This document shows positions 22,995 to 31,232 of a stretch of 36,488 nucleotides of DNA, piece by piece. Origin of the DNA: an uncultured Clostridia bacterium (lineage in GTDB: Bacteria > Bacillota > Clostridia > Oscillospirales > Oscillospiraceae). Each line of letters starts with the position of its first letter. Position 1 is the stretch's first letter. The notes beneath the pieces are model-generated. The model searched no databases, had not been told where the DNA came from, and saw only the letters and a list, made by a program, of their open reading frames with translations. Location: assembly GCA_947644595.1 (NCBI GenBank), contig CANSAE010000013.1:1-36488 (forward strand). Direction: 5' to 3'. Made by a program: the position numbers and the translations under genes.

Positions 22995-24301
22995 TGGACC
23001 GAATGGAAGAATACCGGACGATGCTGGCGGAATTAGAGACGGTTCCGTCCCGGACGGAGGGCTGTGTGGCCCGGGCGGCGGCCCGGCGGAACCGGAAGCG
23101 CTTTTTGCTCCAGCCCGTGGGCGCGGCGGCGGCACTGCTGCTGTGCTTCACGCTGCTGGTGAATTTGGTGCCCGGCGTGGCGTATGCGTGCAGCGGCATC
23201 CCGGTTTTGGACAAACTGGCGGAATTCGTGTCGTTCTCGCCGTCACTCAGCCAGGCGGTGGAGCACGGGCAGGTGCAGTCCGTGGGCCTGACGCAGACGC
23301 AAAACGGTATCACCGCCACCATTGATTCCCTCATTGTGGACCAGAAGCAGGTCATCGTGTATTTCACGCTTGATTCCGAGGAATATAACCATCTCAGTGC
23401 TATGCTGGATGCCCACCTGATGGATGGGGCGGATGCCCATGCCACCATCGTCAGCGGGATGCCCTATGTGGAAAATGGGGAACTGCAATCAGCCACCATC
23501 AATTTCATCGAGGGTGCCTCCGTGCCGGAACAGTTGCGGGTAACGCTGTATATTTTCAGCCAGAATGAACGGGGCTTTGCAGAAGCCGCGGATCTGTTCA
23601 ACCCGGAATTTACCCTGGACCTGGAACCCTGGCTCACCGAGCAGGGGAGGACGGTCACGCTGGACCAAGTCATTGACCTGGGAGGACAGAAATTCACATT
23701 AACCCAGGTGGAAAGCTATCCCACACACGCGAGGGTGAATCTCAAGGCTGACCCGGACAACACCGCGAAGCTGGACGACCTGTCCTTTTATCTGGAACTG
23801 CCTGATGGCACCCGGCTGGACTCCGGCAGCGCCGACGGCCTGACCGCCACGGGCAGCGCGGAAGGGGAGACGGGATTGTCCCTCTACGCGGAGAGCAATT
23901 TCTATGACGCGGACCGCATCAAGCTGGTCATCACCGGGGCGACCTTCCTGGACAAGAATGCTGCGCCGGTCCATGTGGACCTGACTACCGGGGCGCACGA
24001 CCCCATGCCCTTTGACGGGCGCATCGACAGCATCGAACAAAATGGAACCGAGTGGGAACTGCACATCGTCTCCCGGGAGCCTGCGGGCCGGCACGGTGGG
24101 CTGTTCTCCTGGGAATACACCGCCCCGGACGGCACGAAAGACACCAGCGGACACATGGGCTACAGCCCCGGAGACAACGGCTTCGGCACCCAATTCCTGT
24201 ATGTGGACAACTACGACTTTGACGAAGTCTGGCTGACCCTGAACCGCACGGACGAATGGACCCCGGCGACCCCGTTGATGGTGGAGATTCAAACCAAATA
24301 A
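22994..24301 (+). CDS. DUF4179-type membrane protein, putative anti-sigma factor
   Basis: 435 aa. A short cytoplasmic N-terminus (~40 aa, MDRMEEYRTMLAELETVPSR...) is followed by one membrane helix (~41-60, VGAAAALLLCFTLLVNLVPG) and a long extracellular beta-rich part. The latter begins VAYACSGIPVLDKLAEFVSF, the pattern of DUF4179 proteins that are regularly encoded after ECF sigma genes. The extracellular segment repeats the theme of folded beta domains (ITATIDSLIVDQKQVIVYFT...). ATG 22994 or 22991; the former is better spaced from GGAGGTGG. Overlap with the sigma gene supports a sigma/anti-sigma pair. No zinc-binding HxxxCxxC anti-sigma motif is seen in the short N-terminus. Confidence 0.82.
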   Translation: MDRMEEYRTMLAELETVPSRTEGCVARAAARRNRKRFLLQPVGAAAALLLCFTLLVNLVPGVAYACSGIPVLDKLAEFVSFSPSLSQAVEHGQVQSVGLTQTQNGITATIDSLIVDQKQVIVYFTLDSEEYNHLSAMLDAHLMDGADAHATIVSGMPYVENGELQSATINFIEGASVPEQLRVTLYIFSQNERGFAEAADLFNPEFTLDLEPWLTEQGRTVTLDQVIDLGGQKFTLTQVESYPTHARVNLKADPDNTAKLDDLSFYLELPDGTRLDSGSADGLTATGSAEGETGLSLYAESNFYDADRIKLVITGATFLDKNAAPVHVDLTTGAHDPMPFDGRIDSIEQNGTEWELHIVSREPAGRHGGLFSWEYTAPDGTKDTSGHMGYSPGDNGFGTQFLYVDNYDFDEVWLTLNRTDEWTPATPLMVEIQTK

Positions 24302-24305
24302 GAAA

Positions 24306-24331
24306 AGCGCCGCCCCAGTAGGGGCGGCGCT
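24306..24331. terminator. Bidirectional terminator
   Basis: Perfect 11-bp stem AGCGCCGCCCC / GGGGCGGCGCT with a 4-nt loop lies between convergent genes. T-rich sequence follows on both strands (minus: TTTTCTTATTT). Confidence 0.85.
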
Positions 24332-24336
24332 CATGT

Positions 24337-25278
24337 TTATCGTTTCTTTTCGTCGATGGAGTTCCGCAGACGGTCCAGGGCGTCTTGGTCCTCCCGCACC
24401 CGCAAAGCGGGGAAGGCGCGCAGAATGCGTTTTTCGCCGGAACGGACCTCCACCAGCTTCTGCCGAAGTTCGGCCTGCCGGGCTTGAATCCGCTCCGCCC
24501 GGACCTCTTTGGTTTCCCCGCGCAGGCGCTCCAGCAATTCCTGCTCTTCCACCCGATGGGCAGCGGCCAGGGCTTTTTCCTCGGAACGGTTTTTCTCCAC
24601 CAGTGCGGAAATCTCGTCGAACACGGCTTTGTCCTCATCGGTGCGGGTTTTTACCGCTCGGACCGCGCCGGAGATGCTTTCACCCAACTCGTCGGAGATG
24701 TCGTGCATCCCCTCCGCCAATGCGGTGAGCCGTTTCAGCCGCTTTTGCAGCCCCCGGATGGCCGACACCGTGGCCGCCAGATCGATCACGCCCAGCAGGA
24801 TGCAGGCAGTGAGGATCACAAGCCCCGCTTTGTAGGGAATGCGGCGGAGCAACGACAGGATGTCCGGATGCAGTACCCGCATGATGAGTACGCACGCCAG
24901 ACCCCAGAGAATGGAGAATTCCAGACAGACATAGCCTTTTATGTTGAATTTCCGGCCTGTATAGTCCCACCATTTGGTGTGGAACAGCGTTTCCAGCACC
25001 CAGCCGGTGAAAAATTCCAGCGCCGTGGTGAGTACCATGGAGCCAAAGAACAGCAGCGGCCAGCTGCGGGTCAAGGGGGTCAGGCACAGCACGACGATGA
25101 CCATGCCGAAGCCGTAAATGGGGCAGATGGGACCGTTGAGAAAGCCGCGGTTGACAAAGCCCCCGGTCTTTAGTGTGGCGAAGGCCACCTCGCTGCACCA
25201 ACCCAAAAAGGCATATGTAAAAAAGATGAGCAGCAGTTCATATAGGGTATAACTGATACCGAACAGGGAAAAGGACAT
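24337..25278 (-). CDS. CmpB-like ABC-transporter-type membrane protein with a long coiled-coil tail
   Basis: 313 aa. The N-terminal ~170 residues carry about five helices (LYELLLIFFTYAFLGWCSEV at 12-31 and others) with the conserved FVNRGFLNGPICPIYGFG and FFTGWVLETLFHTKWWDYT of the CmpB/putative ABC-transporter type IV family. Residues ~175-313 are charged and helical (KRLKRLTALAEGMHDIS..., EEKALAAAHRVEEQELLERL), predicted coiled coil, longer than the simple family members. ATG 25278 follows GGAGGTCGATGCAAC on the minus strand. Monocistronic, convergent with the anti-sigma gene. Function of the family is not established. Confidence 0.8.
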   Translation of the reverse strand: MSFSLFGISYTLYELLLIFFTYAFLGWCSEVAFATLKTGGFVNRGFLNGPICPIYGFGMVIVVLCLTPLTRSWPLLFFGSMVLTTALEFFTGWVLETLFHTKWWDYTGRKFNIKGYVCLEFSILWGLACVLIMRVLHPDILSLLRRIPYKAGLVILTACILLGVIDLAATVSAIRGLQKRLKRLTALAEGMHDISDELGESISGAVRAVKTRTDEDKAVFDEISALVEKNRSEEKALAAAHRVEEQELLERLRGETKEVRAERIQARQAELRQKLVEVRSGEKRILRAFPALRVREDQDALDRLRNSIDEKKR

Positions 25279-25343
25279 GTTGCATCGACCTCCAAAATCA
25301 TATTATAAGAAACTTGGAGAAAAATGCAAGACAGACGGCAAAA

Positions 25344-25366
25344 CTGCCGGCCATTTTGACCGGCAG
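25344..25366 (-). terminator. Terminator of the GntR-ABC operon
   Basis: Stem CTGCCGG / CCGGCAG with a 9-nt loop. On the minus strand it is followed by TTTTGCC, just after the permease stop. Confidence 0.6.
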
Positions 25367-25374
25367 CTTGCTTG

Positions 25375-26082
25375 TTATCTTAGATAACTGCGCATGGTGA
25401 GCAGATGGGAGATGCCCAGCAGAATGGCGGTGATGAGGCCAAACATACCGATGGCGCGCAGTGGTGTTCCGAAGAAGGTCAGGAAAATTTGGGTGATTCC
25501 CGTTCCCTCTAAAGACAGAGCAAGGCGGATGCTTAGGGCGATGGCGCCCACAGGCAGACCAACGCAGTAGATCCAGCGGAATTTTTTGGGGATCTGGAAG
25601 AAAATGGATGCGATGAGCAGTCCCAGATAACTGAACAGGGTCAACGCACAGAAATGGATAAACAGACGTACCAGAAGATTCGTATCCGGATAAAGCATTT
25701 CACCCATCATGGGGAGGATATTGCCTTGGACAAGGGGCGCGGCGGCGGTGATGATGAGATGGAACACAAAGTCACATACCGTCATGATAAGGGACAACGC
25801 CAGCAGACTGAGCAGCAGGCTGACAGTGAGCTGTTTCCGGCTCAGTCCGCATTGTAAATACAGCCGCAGATTCTGTCCAAAGGTGCAGATGCCTGCCACA
25901 AACAGGAAGATGAAACTAATGCCGTCATAGTTGTTATGTGCCCCGCCGTCATCCGCTGTGGCGATTTGATTCAAAATGATATTGGCCAGAAAAATCAGCA
26001 GCAGGACGATATAAAAGGTGATGACCGCCGTGCGGCTCTCCCAAATCTGATATTTCGTTGCGGCCAAAGTCCGTTTATTCAT
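25375..26082 (-). CDS. ABC transporter membrane subunit
   Basis: 235 aa with about six hydrophobic helices (VITFYIVLLLIFLANIILNQ, LLLSLLALSLIMTVCDFVFH, IGMFGLITAILLGISHLL and others) and no enzymatic motif. ATG 26082 overlaps the ATPase stop by 8 nt. It forms an exporter-like unit with the ATPase, similar in arrangement to YtrBC systems controlled by YtrA regulators. Substrate unknown; such operons respond to cell-wall-active compounds in Bacillus. Confidence 0.8.
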   Translation of the reverse strand: MNKRTLAATKYQIWESRTAVITFYIVLLLIFLANIILNQIATADDGGAHNNYDGISFIFLFVAGICTFGQNLRLYLQCGLSRKQLTVSLLLSLLALSLIMTVCDFVFHLIITAAAPLVQGNILPMMGEMLYPDTNLLVRLFIHFCALTLFSYLGLLIASIFFQIPKKFRWIYCVGLPVGAIALSIRLALSLEGTGITQIFLTFFGTPLRAIGMFGLITAILLGISHLLTMRSYLR

Positions 26083-26929
26083 AGCGCGTTCCCTCCTTAT
26101 GCTCTGTCATGCGGATGAACAGTTTTTGCAGGTCCAGGGGAGTGACGGTCAGACCGTTTGGCACGTTCTCCGCCTTGCCCAGAATGGATGCGGTCTTGAT
26201 GCCGCCGATGATGTCATAGCCGATGAGCTCCTGATCCCGGCAGTAGTCATCCACCGCATCGATGGCACCGGTGATGTTATAGCCGGAGTGGAGCAGGTTT
26301 TCCACGCTCTCGGTTTGCAGCAGTTTCCCCTGGTCGATGATGATGACATCCTCAATGATGCCCGCCACTTCCTCAATGAGATGGGTGGACACCACAAAGG
26401 TCCGGGGCCGGGCCATATAAGTCTCCAGCAGGGCCTTATAAAAGATTTCCCGGTGCCCGGCATCCATGCCGAGCACGGGTTCGTCCAGAAAAATATAATC
26501 TGCATCCACGCACAATGCGATGATGATTTTATAAATGGTCCTGTAGCCTGTGGACAGTGCGGCAGCCTTCTTTTTGGTGTCCAGATTGAACTCGTTGCAC
26601 AGGCGCTGTGCCAGCACGTGGTCGAAGCCACCGTAAAATTCCCCGGTCCAGCGGAACAGGTCCCGGACCTTGTAGCTTTCCGGATAGAGGGGCTCCTCGC
26701 TCATCATATAAACACGGGAAACGTTGTCGCGCAGGGGCTTGCCATCGATGGTCATCGTCCCGGCTGTGGGGCGGATGCGGTCCGTCAGCAGGCCCATCAG
26801 TGTGGATTTCCCCGCGCCGTTCCGGCCCAGCAGGCCATAAATCTTCTCCCGCTCCAGGGTGACGGACGCATCGTCCACGGCGGCTACGCTTCCGAATCGC
26901 TTTGTAAGATGTTCACATTGAATGCTCAT
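26075..26929 (-). CDS. ABC transporter ATPase (YtrB-like)
   Basis: 284 aa. Walker A GRNGAGKST is at 35-43 and Walker B YIFLDEPVLGMDAG. The signature is divergent: LSTGYRTIYK in place of LSGGQ. The H-loop is STHLIEE. The C-terminal ~80 residues form an accessory domain. ATG 26929 overlaps the regulator stop (ATGA). The weak signature is typical of this ATPase branch rather than evidence of inactivity. Acts with the membrane subunit downstream. Confidence 0.9.
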   Translation of the reverse strand: MSIQCEHLTKRFGSVAAVDDASVTLEREKIYGLLGRNGAGKSTLMGLLTDRIRPTAGTMTIDGKPLRDNVSRVYMMSEEPLYPESYKVRDLFRWTGEFYGGFDHVLAQRLCNEFNLDTKKKAAALSTGYRTIYKIIIALCVDADYIFLDEPVLGMDAGHREIFYKALLETYMARPRTFVVSTHLIEEVAGIIEDVIIIDQGKLLQTESVENLLHSGYNITGAIDAVDDYCRDQELIGYDIIGGIKTASILGKAENVPNGLTVTPLDLQKLFIRMTEHKEGTRYE

Positions 26930-27297
26930 TTCCCGGTCTCTCCTTTCTTCAGCATATCGCTCAATTCCTGGGCGGTGATGCCCAGCCGCTGTGCTTCCTT
27001 CAACAATGGAAGTACATAATTGTCGTAAAATTCACTTTGGCGGGCCTGGCGGATTTTTCCCATGGCCCCAGTGGACACAAACATACCCACACCTCGTTTC
27101 TTATAAATGATACCGTCCGCCACCAGCTGGTTCATGCCTTTTAAAACTGTGGCGGGATTAATCTGCAGGCCCGTGGACAGTTCTGTGGTGGACGGTACCT
27201 GCGTTTCCTCCGGGTAGATGCCGGTGAGGATGCTCTCCTCTAATTGCCGGGCAATTTGCAGATAAATGGGAATCTCACTTTGAAAATTGATGTTCAA
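26926..27297 (-). CDS. GntR-family (YtrA subfamily) transcriptional repressor
   Basis: 123 aa. The winged helix at ~8-75 (IYLQIARQLEESILTGIYPE, then NPATVLKGMNQLVADGIIYK) is followed by only ~45 residues, without the large effector domain of FadR/HutC types; that short form is YtrA. It likely represses its own operon through the dyad at 27425-27440. It starts at TTG 27297 behind AAGGAGGTG; the next gene overlaps by 4 nt. Confidence 0.9.
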   Translation of the reverse strand: MNINFQSEIPIYLQIARQLEESILTGIYPEETQVPSTTELSTGLQINPATVLKGMNQLVADGIIYKKRGVGMFVSTGAMGKIRQARQSEFYDNYVLPLLKEAQRLGITAQELSDMLKKGETGK

Positions 27298-27314
27298 ACG
27301 AACACCTCCTTATC

Positions 27315-27392
27315 TCATTGGTCTTTTTTCGCTTTGGCGCCCACGAGGCAAACGAGCTCACCCACGATACAAAGCCATATTGCGATATTCAT
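27315..27392 (-). CDS. 25-residue membrane microprotein leading the GntR-ABC operon
   Basis: MNIAIWLCIVGELVCLVGAK followed by AKKDQ: one hydrophobic helix with a basic end. ATG 27392 is 7 nt from AGGAGG (27400-27405); two further in-frame ATGs at 27398 and 27395 are too close to that site. The stop is 17 nt before the GntR start, between promoter and regulator, so it is the first reading frame of the transcript. Role unknown; could be a small transporter subunit or merely a leader peptide. Confidence 0.6.
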   Translation of the reverse strand: MNIAIWLCIVGELVCLVGAKAKKDQ

Positions 27393-27424
27393 CATCATTC
27401 CTCCTGTTCATTTGTTTACTGGTT

Positions 27425-27470
27425 AATTACTTGTGTAACTAACAATATCACTAAGGCGGCGATTTGTCAA
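27425..27470 (-). promoter_or_regulatory. Promoter and putative operator of the GntR-ABC operon
   Basis: Minus strand: perfect TTGACA (27465-27470), 17 bp, TATTGT (27442-27447). The dyad AGTTAC-ACAA-GTAATT (27425-27440) sits immediately after the -10 box, where a bound YtrA-type repressor would block transcription. Confidence 0.75.
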
Positions 27471-27518
27471 GAGGGAAATGAAAAAATTTTTCGACTGCTT
27501 TGGATCGGAAAGTGAAAG

Positions 27519-27544
27519 AGGGGCCGACACATAGGTCGGCCCCT
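27519..27544 (-). terminator. Terminator of the peptidase gene
   Basis: Perfect 10-bp stem AGGGGCCGAC / GTCGGCCCCT with a 6-nt loop, followed on the minus strand by CTTTCACTTT. Confidence 0.75.
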
Positions 27545-27568
27545 ATAATGAAAAAGCTTCCTCGGTTT

Positions 27569-29926
27569 TTACCAGACGGACACCCGGACGGCGGGGTCTG
27601 TCCACATCCCGTCGCCTACTTTGATGCCAAAGGTTTGATAAAACTGCTCCAGCGTTTGCAGGGTGCGGTTTGCCCGGAGCTTTTCCGGGGCGTGGAGGTC
27701 CAGATTGTTCTGGGATTCCAGATATGTCCGGGTACAGGTGGTCCGCCACAGCCGGGCTACAGCACAGAACAACGCTTCATAATCCGGGTCCGGCAATTCT
27801 GACGCCGCTTCTGTGATGCAGGCCACCGCCCCCAGGTCCGCCACGTTTTCGGAAATGGTCTGGGCACCGTTGCAGGCGATGCCGGGCATTGCCTCCCAGC
27901 CGTCGTACCAGTCAATCACCGACTGACAGCGGGACTGAAAGGCGGCGTAGTCCTCCGGCTTCCACCAATCCGCCGCATTGCCGTTTTCGTCGAACTTCGC
28001 GCCGTTGTTGTCAAAGGCGTGGGTGATCTCGTGGGCGATGACAAAGCCGATGCCGCCTAAATTTTCCTCCCGGCTGGCGTTTACGTCATACAGCGGCGCC
28101 TGCAAAATGGCCGCTGGGAAGGTGATGTCGTTGCACTTAGGGTCGTACCAGGCGTTCACCGTGTAGGGCGTGCCGTCCCAGGCGTCTTTGTCCACGGCGC
28201 GGTCTTGTTTGGCAACTTCCGCGGTGTGATACGCCCGGCGGATGGCCATGGCGTTGTCAAAATAGGTGCCGCCCTCGGCGGGGGATTTGATCTCCACGCT
28301 GTCCAGATAGCCGCTCCATTGGTCCGGGTAACCCACCTTGACCCGCATGGTTTCCAGCTTTTTCAGCGCCATTGTCTTGGTCTCGGCGCTCATCCAGTCC
28401 AGATTTTCAAGGCGTTTTGCGTATAGCTTCAAAAAATCCTGGATCATATTCTCCACGTCCGTTTTGCTTTCCTGGGAGAAATAACGGTTTACATAACTTT
28501 GGCTCAAATATTCGTCGAGCATCGTCTCCACCCGCAGGGCCGCCAGGTCCTCCGGGGACTGGGAGAAGGAAAACCCGTAGTAGTCCTGCGCCAGCTGATT
28601 GGAGGAATCCAGAAATTCCTGCTGTAAAAAGCCGCCCAGCCGGGCCATGAGGCGAATCTCCATGGCGGCCTTCAGGTCCTCCACGTGGGCATCGTCAAAA
28701 AACTGTGCCGCCGCAGTCATGGCCGCCACGTCGGAGACAAGGACTTTGTCCGTTTCCCGCAGGCCGCAGGCCGTGTACACCGCGGTCAGGTCCACGTTGG
28801 GGAAGACCGTCTGCAATTGGGCAAAGGAATAGACATTGTAGGTTTGGTCCACGTCCTGCTGGGCTTGTGGGTCCAGCCGATAGGGCGCGATGGCGGCATC
28901 CACCTCATAGCTCTGCCGGGCACGGGTCCGGGCGCTCGCTTCGTCAAAGCCCAGCAGGCGCAGGTCCCGCTCCAGAAAGTCCAGATAGATGTGTCGCTTT
29001 TCCTCTGTGCCGGACAGGTACAGCTCCCGGTCCATGTCCGGCACCAGGTGGGTGAAGGACACAGCATAGCGGGTGGAATCCTTCGCGTCCGTGACCAGTT
29101 CGAAGCCCAGCAGTGGGGATACGCACAGCTCCCGCGTCAGCCGGTTGTTGACTGCGATCAGGTCGTCCAGGGTCTTTGCGGATTCGATGGCGTCCAGATA
29201 CGGGCGCAAAGGCGAGGCACCCAGCCGTTCCCGGGTCTCGGTGTCCATGACGCATTCATAAAAGGCCTTGATCTTGGCCTCCGGAGTCCCGGGGGCCGGG
29301 CTGCCCGCGACGATCTCCCGGATCAGCGCCGTCACCTGACGGTCGGTGCGGGCCTGAAGCTCGCCGAAGGTGCTGCCGTTGATCTGTCCGGCGGGGATGT
29401 CTGCCGTGTCCAGCCACTCTTTATTTACCGCGGCATAGAAGTCGTCCCGGAGGTTCGTGCCCAGCAGGGCGTACACCCGGCGAATGAGCCGTTCCAATTC
29501 CGCGCTTGATACCGGGGCGTCCGGGGACAATGCGGTCTCCGATGTGCCCTCCACGATACCCGCGGCAAGGACACTTTCCGCTTCCTGTTTCGCCCAGTCT
29601 GGGACATCTGTGAAAGATCGGGACGGGAAGGCACTTCGGGCGCTGTCTCCCGTGGGCGTGGGCAGAGGGCCGAATGCCCGGGCCAGCATCACCAGCGCCT
29701 GGATCCGGCTGACGGGCCGGTCCTCCGCCAGGTCGCCGCCGGGATAGCCCTTGAGAATGTCCGTGCGCTGTACATCCGGGTGGTAATCATCCGCCGCGAT
29801 CAGAAAAATGTCCGCAACGTCCCCCCGGGTCAGCGGCGTTTCCTCTGCGGCGGCAACCGGTACCGCGCCAAGCGCCAGTGTCAATGTCAGCAGCAGGGCG
29901 ATGACCCGCTCCCAAATCTGTGTCAT
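27569..29926 (-). CDS. SLH-domain M13-family zinc metallopeptidase, secreted
   Basis: 785 aa. A signal peptide (~1-26, ending VPVAAAEE) is followed by two S-layer-homology-like modules at ~27-150 (LTRGDVADIFLIAADD... and FTDVPDWAKQEAESVLAAGI), then the M13 neprilysin/PepO peptidase: DDFYAAVNKEWLDTADIPAG near 165, zinc motif HEITH at 632-636 and ENVAD at 693-697 (third ligand Glu693). Also NAWYDPKCNDITFPAAILQ, the substrate-cleft segment. It should degrade peptides at the cell surface, anchored by the SLH part. Start ATG 29926 follows AAGGAGCG; an upstream in-frame start at 29962 is less likely. Monocistronic. Confidence 0.92.
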   Translation of the reverse strand: MTQIWERVIALLLTLTLALGAVPVAAAEETPLTRGDVADIFLIAADDYHPDVQRTDILKGYPGGDLAEDRPVSRIQALVMLARAFGPLPTPTGDSARSAFPSRSFTDVPDWAKQEAESVLAAGIVEGTSETALSPDAPVSSAELERLIRRVYALLGTNLRDDFYAAVNKEWLDTADIPAGQINGSTFGELQARTDRQVTALIREIVAGSPAPGTPEAKIKAFYECVMDTETRERLGASPLRPYLDAIESAKTLDDLIAVNNRLTRELCVSPLLGFELVTDAKDSTRYAVSFTHLVPDMDRELYLSGTEEKRHIYLDFLERDLRLLGFDEASARTRARQSYEVDAAIAPYRLDPQAQQDVDQTYNVYSFAQLQTVFPNVDLTAVYTACGLRETDKVLVSDVAAMTAAAQFFDDAHVEDLKAAMEIRLMARLGGFLQQEFLDSSNQLAQDYYGFSFSQSPEDLAALRVETMLDEYLSQSYVNRYFSQESKTDVENMIQDFLKLYAKRLENLDWMSAETKTMALKKLETMRVKVGYPDQWSGYLDSVEIKSPAEGGTYFDNAMAIRRAYHTAEVAKQDRAVDKDAWDGTPYTVNAWYDPKCNDITFPAAILQAPLYDVNASREENLGGIGFVIAHEITHAFDNNGAKFDENGNAADWWKPEDYAAFQSRCQSVIDWYDGWEAMPGIACNGAQTISENVADLGAVACITEAASELPDPDYEALFCAVARLWRTTCTRTYLESQNNLDLHAPEKLRANRTLQTLEQFYQTFGIKVGDGMWTDPAVRVSVW

Positions 29927-29963
29927 AGTGATTCGCTCCTTCCTGATCAATGCATTTCGCACG

Positions 29964-30040
29964 ATTGTATTAATGTTTTAATACAATGAAATTCTGGTGT
30001 CAATAGAAAGCAGCAAAGTGTAAGGTTGATGTAAGGTTGC
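29964..30040 (-). promoter_or_regulatory. Complex promoter region of the peptidase gene
   Basis: A perfect dyad ATTGTATTAA-N4-TTAATACAAT (29964-29987) covers the likely -10 (TATTAA, 29978-29983). TTGACA occurs at 29998-30003 but at 14 bp from it, too close for a standard promoter. Upstream, two exact tandem copies of TGTAAGGTTG every 11 bp (30019-30040) resemble an OmpR-family response-regulator site. Together this suggests an activated promoter with a repressor site. Confidence 0.55.
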
Positions 30041-30117
30041 GCTTTCGGGAAAGCGCGCAGACGGGCCAGTGGGGATTCGGAGATACGAACCGTTGAGAGA
30101 GCGGAGAAGTGCGTGAA

Positions 30118-30147
30118 AAAACCACGGGAACCTTTTCCCGTGGTTTT
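30118..30147 (-). terminator. Terminator of the radical SAM gene
   Basis: Perfect 13-bp stem AAAACCACGGGAA / TTCCCGTGGTTTT with a 4-nt loop. Read on the minus strand it ends in TTTTTTC. Confidence 0.85.
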
Positions 30148-31024
30148 ATACGCCGGTCCCGTCGAAGACCGGAATCATCTCATCCGTGGCGGAATCGGGG
30201 TCCTGATAGTAGCCGTCGGTGATGCCGCACTTGACCATGTAATTATAGCAGAAGTCTGCCAGCGCAGGGGAGACGGTCCCCTGCAATTCCGGGAAAGCTT
30301 CCAATCCCGGCATGGGGGTGTACTGGCTCATAAGGCTGAACAGGAAGCTGCCCGGGGGCAGCGTATCGGCCAGTAGATCAATGACACCTTTCGTGTTTTT
30401 CGGCCGGCGGGGGAGGATCAGATGCCGCACCAGTAAGCCCTGCTGCAAAATACCATCGCCGTCCAGCCGATAGGACCCCACCTGGCGGAACATCTCCCGG
30501 AGGGCAGTCAGGGCGACTTCCGGATAATCCTCCGCTTTGGAATACCGTTTTGCCAGTGCCGGGTCAGAATATTTGAAGTCCGGCATGTACACCTGGACCT
30601 TGCCTTCCAGTATCCGCAGAGTCTCCACGCTGTCATAGCCGGAGCTGTTCCAAACAACGGGAATCTGCAGGTCCGATTTATCCAAGGCTTCTGCGATGGA
30701 ATCAGCATAATGGGATGGTGTTACCAGATTGAGATTGTGGACTCCGGTGTCCTGCAGACGCAGGAAAATGTCCCGTAATTCCGAGATGGTCACAATTTTG
30801 CCTGCGGTACCACGACTGATTTCGTGATTCTGGCAGAAAACGCACCCCAGATTACATCCGGAGAAAAAGACTGTGCCGGAGCCATGGGCCCCGGAAATAC
30901 AGGGCTCTTCCCCGTAGTGGGGTGCCGCCCGGGCAACCATGGGCGCTTCCGGCGCACGGCAGATGCCCGGACGTTCTGCGCGGTCAACTGCACACTGTCT
31001 GGGACATTGGGTACAAAGGCTCAT
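30146..31024 (-). CDS. Radical SAM protein, PflA-like
   Basis: 292 aa. The radical SAM cluster motif is GCNLGCVFCQN (Cys57, Cys61, Cys64), preceded by an N-terminal cysteine set CTQCPRQC...GIC (Cys4, Cys7, Cys11, Cys22) that may hold a second metal site. SAM-binding segments LNLVTPSHYAD and PVVWNSSGYDS are present. This is the branch annotated as putative pyruvate formate-lyase activating enzyme (COG1313 type), whose true substrate is generally unknown; no pfl gene is nearby. ATG 31024 follows AGGAGGAATCCAT; an upstream start at 31084 is unsupported. Divergent from the trmL operon. Confidence 0.88.
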   Translation of the reverse strand: MSLCTQCPRQCAVDRAERPGICRAPEAPMVARAAPHYGEEPCISGAHGSGTVFFSGCNLGCVFCQNHEISRGTAGKIVTISELRDIFLRLQDTGVHNLNLVTPSHYADSIAEALDKSDLQIPVVWNSSGYDSVETLRILEGKVQVYMPDFKYSDPALAKRYSKAEDYPEVALTALREMFRQVGSYRLDGDGILQQGLLVRHLILPRRPKNTKGVIDLLADTLPPGSFLFSLMSQYTPMPGLEAFPELQGTVSPALADFCYNYMVKCGITDGYYQDPDSATDEMIPVFDGTGV

Positions 31025-31156
31025 ATGGATTCCTCCTGATACGCACATTATAATTAATTTGCCAGGAAAAAGCAATTTGTACATGTTGGATAATCAGAAA
31101 ATCAAAAATTGTGAACATTTAGACTGGAAAAACGCGGGATTTTTTTGATTTTTTTA

Positions 31157-31185
31157 TTGAAATTGGTACATAATGGTATTACAAT
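31157..31185 (+). promoter_or_regulatory. Sigma-A promoter of the trmL-glycolysis operon
   Basis: TTGAAA (31157-31162), 17 bp, TACAAT (31180-31185), 48 bp before the trmL start. Confidence 0.75.
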
Positions 31186-31232
31186 CGGAATAGAATCCTA
31201 TGATTTGCCAAAACATTGGCAAGGAGTGTGCG

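Noticed and set aside
26099..27019. 306-aa plus-strand open frame
   Set aside because: Antisense to the YtrB-like ATPase; shadow.
28685..29509. 274-aa plus-strand open frame
   Set aside because: Antisense to the M13 peptidase; composition and lack of motifs argue against a gene.
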